NCBI RefSeq assembly: GCF_001969265.1
Contig: NZ_CP019304.1
Location: 2,914,001-2,978,000, forward strand
Length of the DNA stretch: 64,000 nucleotides
Origin: Arthrobacter sp. QXT-31
GTDB taxonomy: Bacteria; Actinomycetota; Actinomycetes; Actinomycetales; Micrococcaceae
Direction of reading: 5' to 3'
Shown here: piece by piece, positions 1-8,093 of the stretch
Numbering within the stretch: the first letter of the stretch is position 1
Layout: each line of letters opens with the position of its first letter
Made by a program: the position numbers and the translations under genes
The notes under the pieces: model-generated
Told to the model about the DNA's origin: nothing
Databases searched by the model: none
Seen by the model: only the letters and a program-made list of their open reading frames with translations

Positions 1-906
1 CCGGGCAGCGGCCCCGCAGCAGCGGAAGTCCTGCACCACGGAGAGCGGCAGGCCGCCGAGCTGGACGCTCCGCTGGACGTGCGGATCACCGCGGCCAGTG
101 CCGCCGACATTGCCCCCAGGCTGGACCTGCTGCCCCTCGGGAAGGTGGCCAGGCTCGGGGTGTTCAGCTCCGACGGCCATGTCACCGAACCGGAACTGTG
201 GGACGAACTGCGCGTCGAAGCGCAGCGGCGCGGCTTCACCGGCACCCTGCTCGCCGGCGCCCGCTCCCATTTCACCGAGCTCAACCGCCGCCAGGACGTC
301 CTTCCCGGTGACGCCGGCGCCCTCACCTACAGCATCACGCCGCAGATGCACGCCACCGAGGTGCCTCATATCGTCGAAAGCCTCCCGATCCAACGGCTCA
401 CGGCGCTGAACGCACTCCGCATCGGGGCCGGCAAGCCGCTGCACATTGGCCCGGTCACACTCAAGGCCCGGTTCAACGCCGTCTCCACGGACGGTGGCTA
501 TGACCCTGCGACAGTCGAAGCGATGACCACGGATCCGCTGCAGGGCGAGGACTTCACCGCCGCCTGGCTGCTGGGCAGCATCGCGGCCCTGACCCTGCCC
601 GGCGTCGATTCCGTCAGCTACTTCGAGGCCAGCGGACCCAGAGGCTTTATCGCCGACGACGGGACCCCGACGCCGGCCTTCCGGCTCTTCGAAAAACTGG
701 CCGCCCTGCGCGGCGCCGAAGTGCTGGAGGCACCGCAGGGGATCCCCGGGCTGGTCCTCTACCCGGTTTCATCAGGCTCCGGCGTGTTGCTTTTTGCCGC
801 GAACCTCACGGCAGAACCGCTGACCACAGCGGTCCGGCTTGAAGACGGCGAAACCCACACCTTCGACATTCCCGCCTGGTGCCACACGGCCCGGCGGCTC
901 GACTGA
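1..906 (+). CDS. D-apionate lactonase-like protein, C-terminal part (5' end outside window)
   Basis: The frame is open from base 1, so this is the 3' part of a longer gene; 301 residues are visible. Segments such as FTELNRRQ, a TPQMHA stretch, HIGPVTLKARFN and SYFEASGPRGF run in the order I know from ApnL-type lactonases (TIM-barrel core, then a short beta-rich C-terminal domain), which open D-apionolactone to D-apionate. The next gene, 46 bases on, is a short-chain dehydrogenase and then a GntR regulator, which fits a sugar-acid catabolic locus. The family call rests on remembered motifs; the substrate is inferred, and another TIM-barrel sugar-lactone or glycoside hydrolase remains possible. 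Confidence 0.55.
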   Translation, partial: PGSGPAAAEVLHHGERQAAELDAPLDVRITAASAADIAPRLDLLPLGKVARLGVFSSDGHVTEPELWDELRVEAQRRGFTGTLLAGARSHFTELNRRQDVLPGDAGALTYSITPQMHATEVPHIVESLPIQRLTALNALRIGAGKPLHIGPVTLKARFNAVSTDGGYDPATVEAMTTDPLQGEDFTAAWLLGSIAALTLPGVDSVSYFEASGPRGFIADDGTPTPAFRLFEKLAALRGAEVLEAPQGIPGLVLYPVSSGSGVLLFAANLTAEPLTTAVRLEDGETHTFDIPAWCHTARRLD

Positions 907-952
907 TCCCTCCACCCGGAGCCGATCCATCCACCACGAAATGAGGAACAAG

Positions 953-1708
953 ATGTCCACCAGGCTTGCAGGCAAAACCGCTCTGGTCACCGGCGCCGGA
1001 TCCGGAATCGGGCTGGCCGTGGCGCAGCGCTTCGCCGCCGAAGGCGCCCGCGTGTACTTCGCCGACATCAACGCCGAAGCTGCCGAAAAGGCAGCCGCGG
1101 CCACCGGCAGCGAACTTGCCGCAGCGCTGCCCGTGGACATCTCCGATGAAGGCAGCGTGGAAGCGGCCTACGCCTCCGTCGCGGCCGGCGGACCGCTGGA
1201 CATCGTGGTGGCCAACGCCGGAGTCCAGCTTTTCGGCCAGGACGCGAAGGTGGGCGAGCTGTCCCTCGAGGTGTGGGAGAAGACCGTGGCCGTCAACCAC
1301 CGCGGGGCGTTCCTGACGCTCAAGTATGCGGTGCGGGCGCTGCAGGGGAGGGGCGGCTCCATAATCTGCACCGGCAGCCCCACCGCGGTGGTGGCCTGCG
1401 GGCAGACGTTCACCGCCTACTCCAGTTCGAAAGCAGGCGTCCACGGACTGGCGCGCGTCGTCGCTGCTGATTACGCCAGGGAGGGCATCCGGGTGAACAC
1501 CGTGGTCCCCGGCTACACGGAGACGCCGCTCGTGCAGACCATTGCGGATGATCCTGCCAGCCGCGCCGGCCTGGTCGACTCCACCATGCTGGGCCGCGCC
1601 GGCACCGCCGCGGATGTCGAAGGCATCATGGTCTACCTCGCCAGCGATGAATCGGCGTACGCAACCGGCGGCCTGTTCACGGTCGACGGCGGCCTTACGG
1701 CGCTCTGA
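953..1708 (+). CDS. short-chain dehydrogenase/reductase (SDR)
   Basis: Classical SDR of 251 residues. The N-terminal TGAGSGIG is the dinucleotide-binding glycine motif (residues 13-20), NAG follows in the middle of the fold, and the catalytic YxxxK is Tyr156/Lys160. The C-terminus ends in the usual DGGLTAL. I chose the ATG at 953 because GAGG lies six bases upstream; the ATG at 941 would add four residues and has no site. It probably oxidises a hydroxyl of a sugar, lactone or sugar acid together with the lactonase-like gene before it; the substrate cannot be read from sequence. Confidence 0.9.
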   Translation: MSTRLAGKTALVTGAGSGIGLAVAQRFAAEGARVYFADINAEAAEKAAAATGSELAAALPVDISDEGSVEAAYASVAAGGPLDIVVANAGVQLFGQDAKVGELSLEVWEKTVAVNHRGAFLTLKYAVRALQGRGGSIICTGSPTAVVACGQTFTAYSSSKAGVHGLARVVAADYAREGIRVNTVVPGYTETPLVQTIADDPASRAGLVDSTMLGRAGTAADVEGIMVYLASDESAYATGGLFTVDGGLTAL

Positions 1709-1725
1709 GGTGCGGCCTCCTGAGG

Positions 1726-2406
1726 TCAGGCGCGCCGCTGCTCCAGCAGATCGTGCTGGGCGGTGACGATCTGTTCCTCGCCGCCGACGACGAGCTTGCG
1801 CACCTCGGCGGCGATGGCCTCCGGGTCTCCTCCGTAGACGGTGTCAAGCATCTGGCGGTGCCAGTCCACGGAGCGCGACAGCGGCTCATCCAGTGCTGTG
1901 GTGAGCCGGAATAGCTCCGTGAAAGTGGGTACCTGCTGCTCCCAGACCGCCAGGAGCCGGCGGTTGCCGCACGAGGTGAAGAAGGCTGAGTGGAATGCTG
2001 CATCTGCGGTGGCAAACGCGTCCGTGTTGCCGGCTTCGGCCGCGGTGCGCATGTCCTCCAGGGCGGCTTCTGCTTCCTGGCGCAGTCCCTCGGGGTTTTC
2101 CGCCGCGCACTGCTGGGCCGCGGCGACCTCGAGCAGCTCACGGAGTGCGAAGAGGTCGCGGAGGTCCTGCTGGTCCAGGCCGACAACCCGGTAGCTCCTG
2201 CCGGAGGCCGCGATTAGGCCCTCGCCGGCGAGGGTTCGCAGGGCGTCCCGGACGGGTCCGCGGCTGACGCCAAAGGATTCCGCGAGTGCGGCCTCCACCA
2301 GCAGGTGCCCGGGAGGAAGATCGCCTGTAAGGATGTCGGACCGCAGCGCTGCCACAACCTGTTCTCCCAGTGCCTCCGCACGGGTCACGCGTCGGGCCAA
2401 AGCCAT
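1726..2406 (-). CDS. GntR family transcriptional regulator, FadR/FCD subfamily
   Basis: 226 residues. A winged HTH of GntR type spans about residues 10-75 (LRSDILTGDLPPG, then the recognition region FGVSRGPVRDAL), followed by an all-helical FCD ligand-binding domain with many acidic and histidine positions. FCD regulators usually bind organic or sugar acids. The ATG at 2406 has AGGTGG upstream. It converges on the SDR gene and diverges from the hydrolase gene; the region between it and the hydrolase carries two copies of a 10-bp palindrome (2443-2466) that are good candidates for its operators. Confidence 0.93.
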   Translation of the reverse strand: MALARRVTRAEALGEQVVAALRSDILTGDLPPGHLLVEAALAESFGVSRGPVRDALRTLAGEGLIAASGRSYRVVGLDQQDLRDLFALRELLEVAAAQQCAAENPEGLRQEAEAALEDMRTAAEAGNTDAFATADAAFHSAFFTSCGNRRLLAVWEQQVPTFTELFRLTTALDEPLSRSVDWHRQMLDTVYGGDPEAIAAEVRKLVVGGEEQIVTAQHDLLEQRRA

Positions 2407-2442
2407 TGGATTCCACCTCTCGTCAACTGCTGTTCATTCTAA

Positions 2443-2466
2443 CGGTCAACCGGTTTCGGTTAACCG
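2443..2466. promoter_or_regulatory. tandem 10-bp palindromes, candidate GntR operators
   Basis: CGGTCAACCG (2443-2452) and the perfect palindrome CGGTTAACCG (2457-2466) lie 14 bases apart centre to centre, in the gap between the divergent GntR and hydrolase starts. FCD-type GntR proteins bind short dyads of this kind near their own promoter. Binding by this regulator is inferred from position and symmetry. Confidence 0.55.
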
Positions 2467-2516
2467 CCGACAAAATCATCCGTGGCGCCGGCAACCACCC
2501 GGCGTTAGGATGCCGT

Positions 2517-3302
2517 GTGACGTTCAGGCAGGGATACGCGGACAACGGCGGCCTCCGCATGTACTACGAGGTCCACGGCGAGGCGCAGACAGGCAGGGCA
2601 CCCCTTCTCCTGATCCCCGGCGGGGGATCCACCATCCAGACGAACTTCTCCAGCATCATTCCGTTCCTGTCCGAGCGCCGCCTGGTGATCGCCGTCGATG
2701 AGGAAGGCCACGGCCGGACGGCCCCGACCGATCGGCCGCTCACCGCCGAGAACTCGGCCGGGGACGTCCTGGCGGTCCTCGACCAGCTGCACCTGGACGC
2801 GGTGGATGTGCTCGGGTTCAGCGCCGGCGGCCACACCGCCCTCGCTTTGGCCATGCAGCACCCGTTCCGGGTGCGCCGCCTCGTCGCCGCCTCCACGTTT
2901 TTCAGCCGGGACGCCGTGCCAGACGAGTTCTGGGAGGGGATGAAGGCGGCCACCCTGGACGACATGCCCGCTGTCTACCAGGACGCCGACCGCAGCATCA
3001 ATCCCGAGCCCGGCCACCTGGAGCGCCTGTTCGAACTGGACCGGCAGCGCATCCTCGGCTTCCCAGGCTGGACCGACGAGGAGCTCGGCAGAATCACTGC
3101 GCCAACCCTGGTGCTCTGCGCCGACCAGGACGTGGTGAGCCCGGAGCACGCAGTGCGCATGAGCCGAGCGATCCCGGATGCCCGCCTCCTGATCGTGCCC
3201 GGCGGCCACGGTGACTACCTCGGTGAACTGGCCGCCAGCGACGGCGACCTGCAGGCCATGCACGCTACCCTCCCGTTCCTTCAGCGCTTCCTGGACCGCT
3301 AG
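2517..3302 (+). CDS. alpha/beta-hydrolase fold protein
   Basis: 261 residues. The oxyanion region is PGGGS, the nucleophile elbow is GFSAGGH with Ser102, the acid is in CADQDVVSP and the histidine in PGGHGDY near the C-terminus, so the catalytic triad looks complete. A cap region lies between about residues 125 and 195. The GTG at 2517 is preceded by AGGA with a spacing of six; longer upstream frames lack a site and would run into the GntR promoter region. It is divergent from the GntR gene and may share its control. The substrate (ester, lactone or peroxide) is unknown. Confidence 0.87.
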   Translation: MTFRQGYADNGGLRMYYEVHGEAQTGRAPLLLIPGGGSTIQTNFSSIIPFLSERRLVIAVDEEGHGRTAPTDRPLTAENSAGDVLAVLDQLHLDAVDVLGFSAGGHTALALAMQHPFRVRRLVAASTFFSRDAVPDEFWEGMKAATLDDMPAVYQDADRSINPEPGHLERLFELDRQRILGFPGWTDEELGRITAPTLVLCADQDVVSPEHAVRMSRAIPDARLLIVPGGHGDYLGELAASDGDLQAMHATLPFLQRFLDR

Positions 3303-3369
3303 CGCGGCGCGGAATAGCCCCTTCGGCTAGGGTTCAGGAAGAAGGGCCTCGGCGCGAAAGGTGGATCCA

Positions 3370-3873
3370 GTGTTGCTCTCCAGGACTCGGGCGGCGTACG
3401 CGCTCGCCGCGGTCTTCCTGTCCGCCGGCTGCCTGCTCACCGGTTGCGCCATGCCCGCCGACCCGAAAGGAACGCTGGGAAACATCACGGGAGGAACGCT
3501 CCGGGTCGGAGCGACAGAAAGCGTCAGCAAAAGCGGCGACTGGGTCCGGCTGGCTCCAGGCAGTGATCCGGCGGGCATCGAACCGGACCTGGTCCGGAGC
3601 TTCGCGGCCTCCCGAGGTGCAGCCGTGGACTGGCGCAGAGGCAGCGAACAGGACCTCGTCAGCGACCTCAAGCACGGGGACCTGGACCTGGTGGTCGGCG
3701 GGTTTGCCGACGACACACCATGGTCCAAGGACGCCGGCCTCACCCGCCCCTTCGCGGAAAGCACGGACGAGCGCGGCAAAACCGTCAAGCACGTCATGCT
3801 TGTCCCGCACGGCGAGAACGCCTTTCTGCTGGAACTGGACCGCCACCTGCTGGCGCAGGAGGTGACACCGTGA
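3370..3873 (+). CDS. lipoprotein with family-3 solute-binding-like domain
   Basis: 167 residues. A hydrophobic signal ends in two cysteines that could be lipidated, in LSAGC (Cys21) and LLTGC (Cys26). After that comes TLRVGATES, GIEPDLVRSFAA and DLDLVVGGFADDTPW, the pattern of the extracellular amino-acid-binding (SBP family 3) fold, but the protein is well short of the usual 250 residues and lacks most of the second lobe. GTG 3370 follows AAAGGTGG; GTG 3361 lies inside that site. Its stop overlaps the start of the transporter gene, so the two are co-translated. Function is unclear: a sensor or accessory lipoprotein of the transporter is possible. Confidence 0.75.
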   Translation: MLLSRTRAAYALAAVFLSAGCLLTGCAMPADPKGTLGNITGGTLRVGATESVSKSGDWVRLAPGSDPAGIEPDLVRSFAASRGAAVDWRRGSEQDLVSDLKHGDLDLVVGGFADDTPWSKDAGLTRPFAESTDERGKTVKHVMLVPHGENAFLLELDRHLLAQEVTP

Positions 3874-4880
3874 ACCGCGCGGACAGCAAAGTAACAGCCC
3901 GGTTCGGGCATACGCGGCTCCCCGAGGAACAGCGCGCAGCCCTCCACAAAGCCAGGAAGCTCGAATGGCTGACCATCGCCTTCCTGGCCGTGACCGTCAC
4001 GCTGGTCTTCCTGGTGCTGGGCAGTTCGCAGGCCATGAAGGCGGCCTGGATCGAGGACCTGCTCTCTTTCCTGCCGCCCATCGCTTTCCTCGTGGCCGCC
4101 CGGGTCATCCGCCGTCCGCCCACCGAGCAGCACCCGTACGGCTACCACCGCGCCATCGGTGTTGCCCACGTCGTGGCGGCCGTCGCCCTGCTCGTGATGG
4201 GCGGCTACCTGCTCGTCGACTCCGCACTGGCACTCATCACGGCGGAACACCCCACCATCGGCGGCATCGAGCTTTTCGGCCAGACGGTCTGGCTGGGCTG
4301 GCTGATGATCGGCGTCATGCTGCTCATCGCCCTGCCGCCGGTCTTCATCGGCCGGGCCAAGATGAAGGTCGCCGAGAAACTGCACGACAAGGTCCTCTAC
4401 GCCGACGCGGACATGAACAAGGCCGACTGGATGACGGCGGTGGCCGCCGCCGCCGGAGTGGCGGGCATCGGCGTCGGGTGGTGGTGGGCGGACGCTGCCG
4501 CGGCCCTCGTCATTTCGGCCGGCATCACCTCCGACGGCGTCAAAAACCTCCGCGGGGCCGTCGCCGACCTGATGGACGCCCGGGCGAGAACGTACGACAA
4601 TGCCCGGCCCCATCCGCTTGCCGCGCAGATCGAAGCTGCGCTGGTGGACACCGGATGGGTCGCCCGGGCCAGAAGCCGGATCCGCGACGAAGGCCACGTC
4701 TTCCACGTTGAAGCCTTCGTGGTTCCCCGCGAGGGCGTCATCCCGTCCCTGGACCACATCGAACGGGCGCGCCGCGAATGCGTCGCCCTGGACTGGAAAG
4801 TGCAGGACATGGTGGTGGTTCCCGTCGCCGAACTGCCTGAGGAGTTCCTGCCGGGAGCCACTCCGGGCGGCGAACGCTAA
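3870..4880 (+). CDS. cation diffusion facilitator (CDF) family transporter
   Basis: 336 residues with the CDF layout: about five or six membrane segments (residues 30-210), the conserved YGYHR stretch after TM2, the WWADAAAALVI helix, and a cytoplasmic C-terminal domain. These proteins export divalent metals using the proton gradient. The metal-site motifs are not standard: TM2 reads EDLLSF and TM5 reads ADMNKAD where many family members have HxxxD, so metal specificity cannot be given. GTG 3870 overlaps the upstream stop (GTGA) and follows AGGAGG. The pairing with a lipoprotein gene is unusual. Confidence 0.87.
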   Translation: MNRADSKVTARFGHTRLPEEQRAALHKARKLEWLTIAFLAVTVTLVFLVLGSSQAMKAAWIEDLLSFLPPIAFLVAARVIRRPPTEQHPYGYHRAIGVAHVVAAVALLVMGGYLLVDSALALITAEHPTIGGIELFGQTVWLGWLMIGVMLLIALPPVFIGRAKMKVAEKLHDKVLYADADMNKADWMTAVAAAAGVAGIGVGWWWADAAAALVISAGITSDGVKNLRGAVADLMDARARTYDNARPHPLAAQIEAALVDTGWVARARSRIRDEGHVFHVEAFVVPREGVIPSLDHIERARRECVALDWKVQDMVVVPVAELPEEFLPGATPGGER

Positions 4881-4898
4881 AAGGGGACGGAAGAAAGA

Positions 4899-5543
4899 TC
4901 AGTCGCGCCCCTGCCACGTGCAAATGTCGACCACGTTGCCCTCGGGATCTATGAGGGAGACCCATGCGGGGGCGTAGCGGTCGCCGAGGACGCGGCCGCC
5001 GGCGGCCAGGACTGCATCGATACGCGCCTGCGCCTGGTCATGCGGGACCGAGACGTCCATGTGGATGCGGTTGTGCGGCGGGACGGACTCTTTGTCCTGG
5101 AACCACGCGGACGGGCCGACGAGGTTAGGTTCGACCAGGTCCTCATCCCCGACGGCGACGTAGCCCAGCGCCGCACGCCAGAATTCCATGACGGCCGGCC
5201 GGTCGGAGGCGTCGAACGCGAGCTGGACGTGCTGCACGGCCGACGGGTCTGCTTTCAGCCCAAGCCCGGCAGCAACGCCGGAGATGCTGCGGGCAAGCTC
5301 GAGGTCGCGGTCGCTCAGCCCCACGCCCGGTGTGACGACCTGGACCGTCACGGTGTCCGGCCGCAGGTCCACCAGAGGGGCGTGGCCGAGTGCTTCCGCA
5401 GCCTCAGCGATGGCGGCAACGAACTGTGCGCCGGTGGCGAAGTCGCCGGTCTGGTACAAAGTCTTCGCACCCCAGAACAGCACGCGCCACTCCTTAACAC
5501 CGTCGGCGGCTGAGAAGTCTCCATCGGAAATCGCTGTTGCCAT
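4899..5543 (-). CDS. PCD-like domain fused to VOC (glyoxalase/bleomycin-resistance) domain
   Basis: 214 residues in two parts. Residues about 1-100 follow the pterin-4a-carbinolamine dehydratase pattern (DFATGAQFVAAIAEAAEALG, then HAPLVDLRPDTVTVQVVT, then SDRDLELARSI). Residues about 110-214 form a VOC domain (VQHVQLAFDASD, FWRAALGY, HMDVSVPHDQA, DPEGNVVDICTW). The usual HHP of PCD is GHAP here, so one of the paired histidines is lost and dehydratase activity is doubtful. ATG 5543 sits at the first residue of the PCD-like domain; upstream starts add an unlikely tail. It converges with the CDF gene. The substrate is unknown. Confidence 0.85.
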   Translation of the reverse strand: MATAISDGDFSAADGVKEWRVLFWGAKTLYQTGDFATGAQFVAAIAEAAEALGHAPLVDLRPDTVTVQVVTPGVGLSDRDLELARSISGVAAGLGLKADPSAVQHVQLAFDASDRPAVMEFWRAALGYVAVGDEDLVEPNLVGPSAWFQDKESVPPHNRIHMDVSVPHDQAQARIDAVLAAGGRVLGDRYAPAWVSLIDPEGNVVDICTWQGRD

Positions 5544-5662
5544 GCCCCCACTATTCGGAGTCCGCGGGCGGTGGTCAATGGCCTTGTCCCGGTAACTAGT
5601 AGGCTTCTCTGGGTTGGCTTCGCGCCGACTCATCATTGGGGAATCTGTTGGGGGAAAATTTC

Positions 5663-6877
5663 ATGAGGTACCGCTGGGCCGCGTCCACTGCCGTTATCGG
5701 AGCCATGCTGGGTCTAGCGGCAGCGCCAGCAGTGGCGGCAGCTGACGAAGCAATCTATATCTACGGCACCCCCGTCCGGGTGGCCATCGCCGCAGACGGA
5801 ACGGCATACCTCGGCAATTACGGCCAGGGCGGTGGAGTCTTCGTGGTTCCCTCGGGCACCACGAAGGCGGCACGCACCCTCAGCACCGGCGGACGCATCA
5901 CCACTGGACTCGCGCTCGGCCCGGATGGCACGCTCTACGTAGCCACGGCGGAGGGGGACCAAGGCGCCGTCGGGATCATCCCGCCCGGTGCTGCAGGTGT
6001 GGAAAGGACCGTTCCGGTGTCCGCAGGCCTCCATCCGCTAGCCGCCGGACCGGACGGAACGGTTTACGTTGCCAACCCCGCCGGGAATTCAGTCTCAGTG
6101 ATTGCGCCGAACGGAACCGCGGTGGACCGCACCATCAAGGTCGGAGCGGGACCGGCGGAAATAGCGGTCACGAAGGACGGAACCGCGTTCGTAACCAGCC
6201 AGACTGCCGGCACCGTCTCCGTGATCCCGGCCGGGGCGGACACTGTTTCGAAGACCATCGAACTGATCTCGGACACCGGAACGTCAGAGCAGCCCCACGG
6301 CATCGCCGCCGGACCCGATGGAACCGTCTACGTAGCCAACATCAAGTCCAGTGACATCGCCGTCATCAAACCCGGCGCCGACACTGCGGCTGAGCGGATC
6401 TTTGTCGGGGGCGGGCCGCAGGACGTGGCCATCGCATCCGACGGCTCGCTGTACATAACGAGCCTGCTGTCCCAGAAGCTGTCGGTCATTCGGCCGCACG
6501 CCAAAGACGTGGCGGGCTCGATCCCCACCGACGGCGGCCCAGGTCACCTGGCGGTAGCCCCGGACGGGTCCGCCATGGTGATCAGCCCCGCGGTGTCATG
6601 GCCGGGGGACGGGGCCGTGGTCCGCTACTCCGCGGCTGCCCTGGCGGCCGCGTCGCAAGGTTCGACGGCGGCGGCACTGTCCGCAGCTCCTGCCGGTGAA
6701 GCGGCTGTACCGGCAGCCGCCGGCTCCGGGAATGCCCTGCCGGCCGGCTTTTGGTACACACTGCCTGGCGGGGTAGGGGCCGCCGTCGTCGCCCTCGCCG
6801 CCTGGATCCTGGTGAAGGGCCGCCGCAGGCAAGGCCGTCCAGAGGACGGCGCCAGCTCAGCGGGTAGCGGGCTGTAA
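5663..6877 (+). CDS. secreted, membrane-anchored beta-propeller (YncE/NHL-like) protein
   Basis: 404 residues. A signal peptide (to about residue 30, ending AVAAADEA) is followed by about seven repeats of roughly 40 residues containing DGTVYVAN, VSVI and PG elements, typical of YVTN/NHL beta-propellers. An alanine-rich linker leads to one C-terminal membrane segment (AAVVALAAWILV) and a basic tail, so the propeller faces the outside of the cell. No sorting LPXTG motif is seen. ATG 5663 follows GGGGGAAA; the TTG at 5636 is an alternative. Likely a binding or scaffold protein, not an enzyme I can name. Confidence 0.82.
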   Translation: MRYRWAASTAVIGAMLGLAAAPAVAAADEAIYIYGTPVRVAIAADGTAYLGNYGQGGGVFVVPSGTTKAARTLSTGGRITTGLALGPDGTLYVATAEGDQGAVGIIPPGAAGVERTVPVSAGLHPLAAGPDGTVYVANPAGNSVSVIAPNGTAVDRTIKVGAGPAEIAVTKDGTAFVTSQTAGTVSVIPAGADTVSKTIELISDTGTSEQPHGIAAGPDGTVYVANIKSSDIAVIKPGADTAAERIFVGGGPQDVAIASDGSLYITSLLSQKLSVIRPHAKDVAGSIPTDGGPGHLAVAPDGSAMVISPAVSWPGDGAVVRYSAAALAAASQGSTAAALSAAPAGEAAVPAAAGSGNALPAGFWYTLPGGVGAAVVALAAWILVKGRRRQGRPEDGASSAGSGL

Positions 6878-6884
6878 CATCGTT
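6877..6884 (-). promoter_or_regulatory. octamer AACGATGT upstream of lacI-type gene
   Basis: The minus strand reads AACGATGT here, 26 bases before the LacI start. The same octamer on the plus strand forms the core of the dyad at 7967-7980 before the binding-protein gene. Shared presence on both sides of the regulator gene suggests a common operator half and autoregulation; this is an inference from sequence only. Confidence 0.35.
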
Positions 6885-6909
6885 CACATACGTCTTTGAA
6901 AGGGGAGCA

Positions 6910-7911
6910 GTGCGCGCAACGGTCAAGGACGTCGCGCGCCGTGCCGGGGTTTCACCCAAGACGGTGTCAAACGTGATGAACGGCGTGGTGCCGGTCAGCG
7001 GTTCCACGCGGCTCAAGGTGGAGCAGGCCATCCTCGAACTGGACTATGTCCCCAACCTCTCCGCCCGGGGGTTGCGCAACGGCAGGTCCGGCGTTATAGC
7101 CCTGGCGCTGCCGGACCTGGCAACGCCGTACTCCGCCGAGATCGCGCACAACATCGTGGAGGTCGCGCACGAACAGGGCTGGAGCGTCCAGATTGAGGAA
7201 ACCGGCTCCGATCCGCGCCGCGAATACGAACTGATGTCCCGCGCGCGTTCCAACCTCATCGACGGGCTGATCCTCAACCCTGTGGTGCTGGATGAGAGCG
7301 CCGTCAAAGTTGGCGTCTCCCTGCCTCCGGTGGTCCTGCTCGGCGAGGTCTCTCAGCAGCTGGCCGACCGGGTGTGGGTGGACAGCGTTGCCGCCGCCCG
7401 CGACATGACCCTCGCACTCGCCCGGACAGGCCGCCGCCGCATCGCCGTGCTGGGTACGGCGGAAGGCCGGCACTCGGCAGCGGCAGTCCTGCGTACCCGG
7501 GGTTACCAGGAGGCGCTCGATGAACTTGGGATTGACCAGGATGAGTCGCTGCTGATTCCGTGCGAGAAGTGGACGCCCCAGACCGCGGCGGAAGTACTGG
7601 GCCCCTGGCTGGACTCGCACCCGCTGCCGGAGGCACTGTTCTGCTTCACCGATTCCATGGCCATCGGCGCGCTGAGTGTGCTGTGGAAGCGCGGCATCAG
7701 GGTTCCGGACGACCTGGCAGTGGCCGGCTTCGACGACATCGCCGATGGGCAATACGCCGTGCCCTCACTGACCACCGTCTCCTTCGACAAGCGCCGTGTG
7801 GCCAGCGAAGCCCTGCGCCTGCTTACCGAGCGGATGGCTGACCGCTCCGGTCCGCAGCGGGTAGTCACGGTCGGCTACAGCATCATGGAGCGCGAGAGCA
7901 CGCGCAGCTAA
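6910..7911 (+). CDS. LacI family transcriptional regulator
   Basis: 333 residues. The HTH and hinge are classical (TVKDVARRAGVSPKTVSNVMNG at the N-terminus, then YVPNLSARGLRNGRSG), followed by a periplasmic-binding-protein-like sugar domain ending in a FDDIADGQYAVPSLTTV stretch. GTG 6910 is preceded by AAAGGGGAG. It stands directly before, and in the same direction as, an ABC sugar importer and an arabinofuranosidase, and is therefore probably their local repressor, released by an arabinose-type sugar. Two LacI-type dyads lie between it and the next gene. Confidence 0.94.
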   Translation: MRATVKDVARRAGVSPKTVSNVMNGVVPVSGSTRLKVEQAILELDYVPNLSARGLRNGRSGVIALALPDLATPYSAEIAHNIVEVAHEQGWSVQIEETGSDPRREYELMSRARSNLIDGLILNPVVLDESAVKVGVSLPPVVLLGEVSQQLADRVWVDSVAAARDMTLALARTGRRRIAVLGTAEGRHSAAAVLRTRGYQEALDELGIDQDESLLIPCEKWTPQTAAEVLGPWLDSHPLPEALFCFTDSMAIGALSVLWKRGIRVPDDLAVAGFDDIADGQYAVPSLTTVSFDKRRVASEALRLLTERMADRSGPQRVVTVGYSIMERESTRS

Positions 7912-7930
7912 ACCGAGACTGCCGAATCAC

Positions 7931-7948
7931 ATTGTTGGCGCTAACAAT
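7931..7948. promoter_or_regulatory. LacI-type operator
   Basis: ATTGTTGGCGCTAACAAT is an 18-bp dyad with a central GCGC and only one asymmetric pair. This shape (TGTTAGCGCTAACA type) is characteristic of LacI-family operators in sugar loci. It lies just after the regulator gene and 146 bases before the binding-protein start. Confidence 0.75.
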
Positions 7949-7966
7949 TTTTCCTTGTGCGCTCTT

Positions 7967-7980
7967 TTACAACGATGTAA
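7967..7980. promoter_or_regulatory. second LacI-like dyad
   Basis: TTACAACGATGTAA is a 14-bp dyad with central CG and one mismatched pair, centred 34 bases from the first operator. Its AACGATGT core recurs inverted at 6877-6884 before the lacI-type gene. It may be a second site for the same regulator or for another LacI protein. Confidence 0.45.
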
Positions 7981-8093
7981 TGTGAGGTCTGCGTCACACG
8001 CCAGCTGCACCGGACCCCGGATGCAGCAAACCGGAACGGCTGGCAGGGCGCCATCAGGACTACTTTCAGCGGACCCATCCAAAGGAGTGACGG

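Noticed and set aside
3327..4757. 476-codon open frame on the minus strand across the lipoprotein and CDF genes
   Set aside because: Shadow of high-GC genes on the other strand: composition rich in Gly, Asp and His runs, no ribosome site, and the plus-strand genes show clear family motifs.
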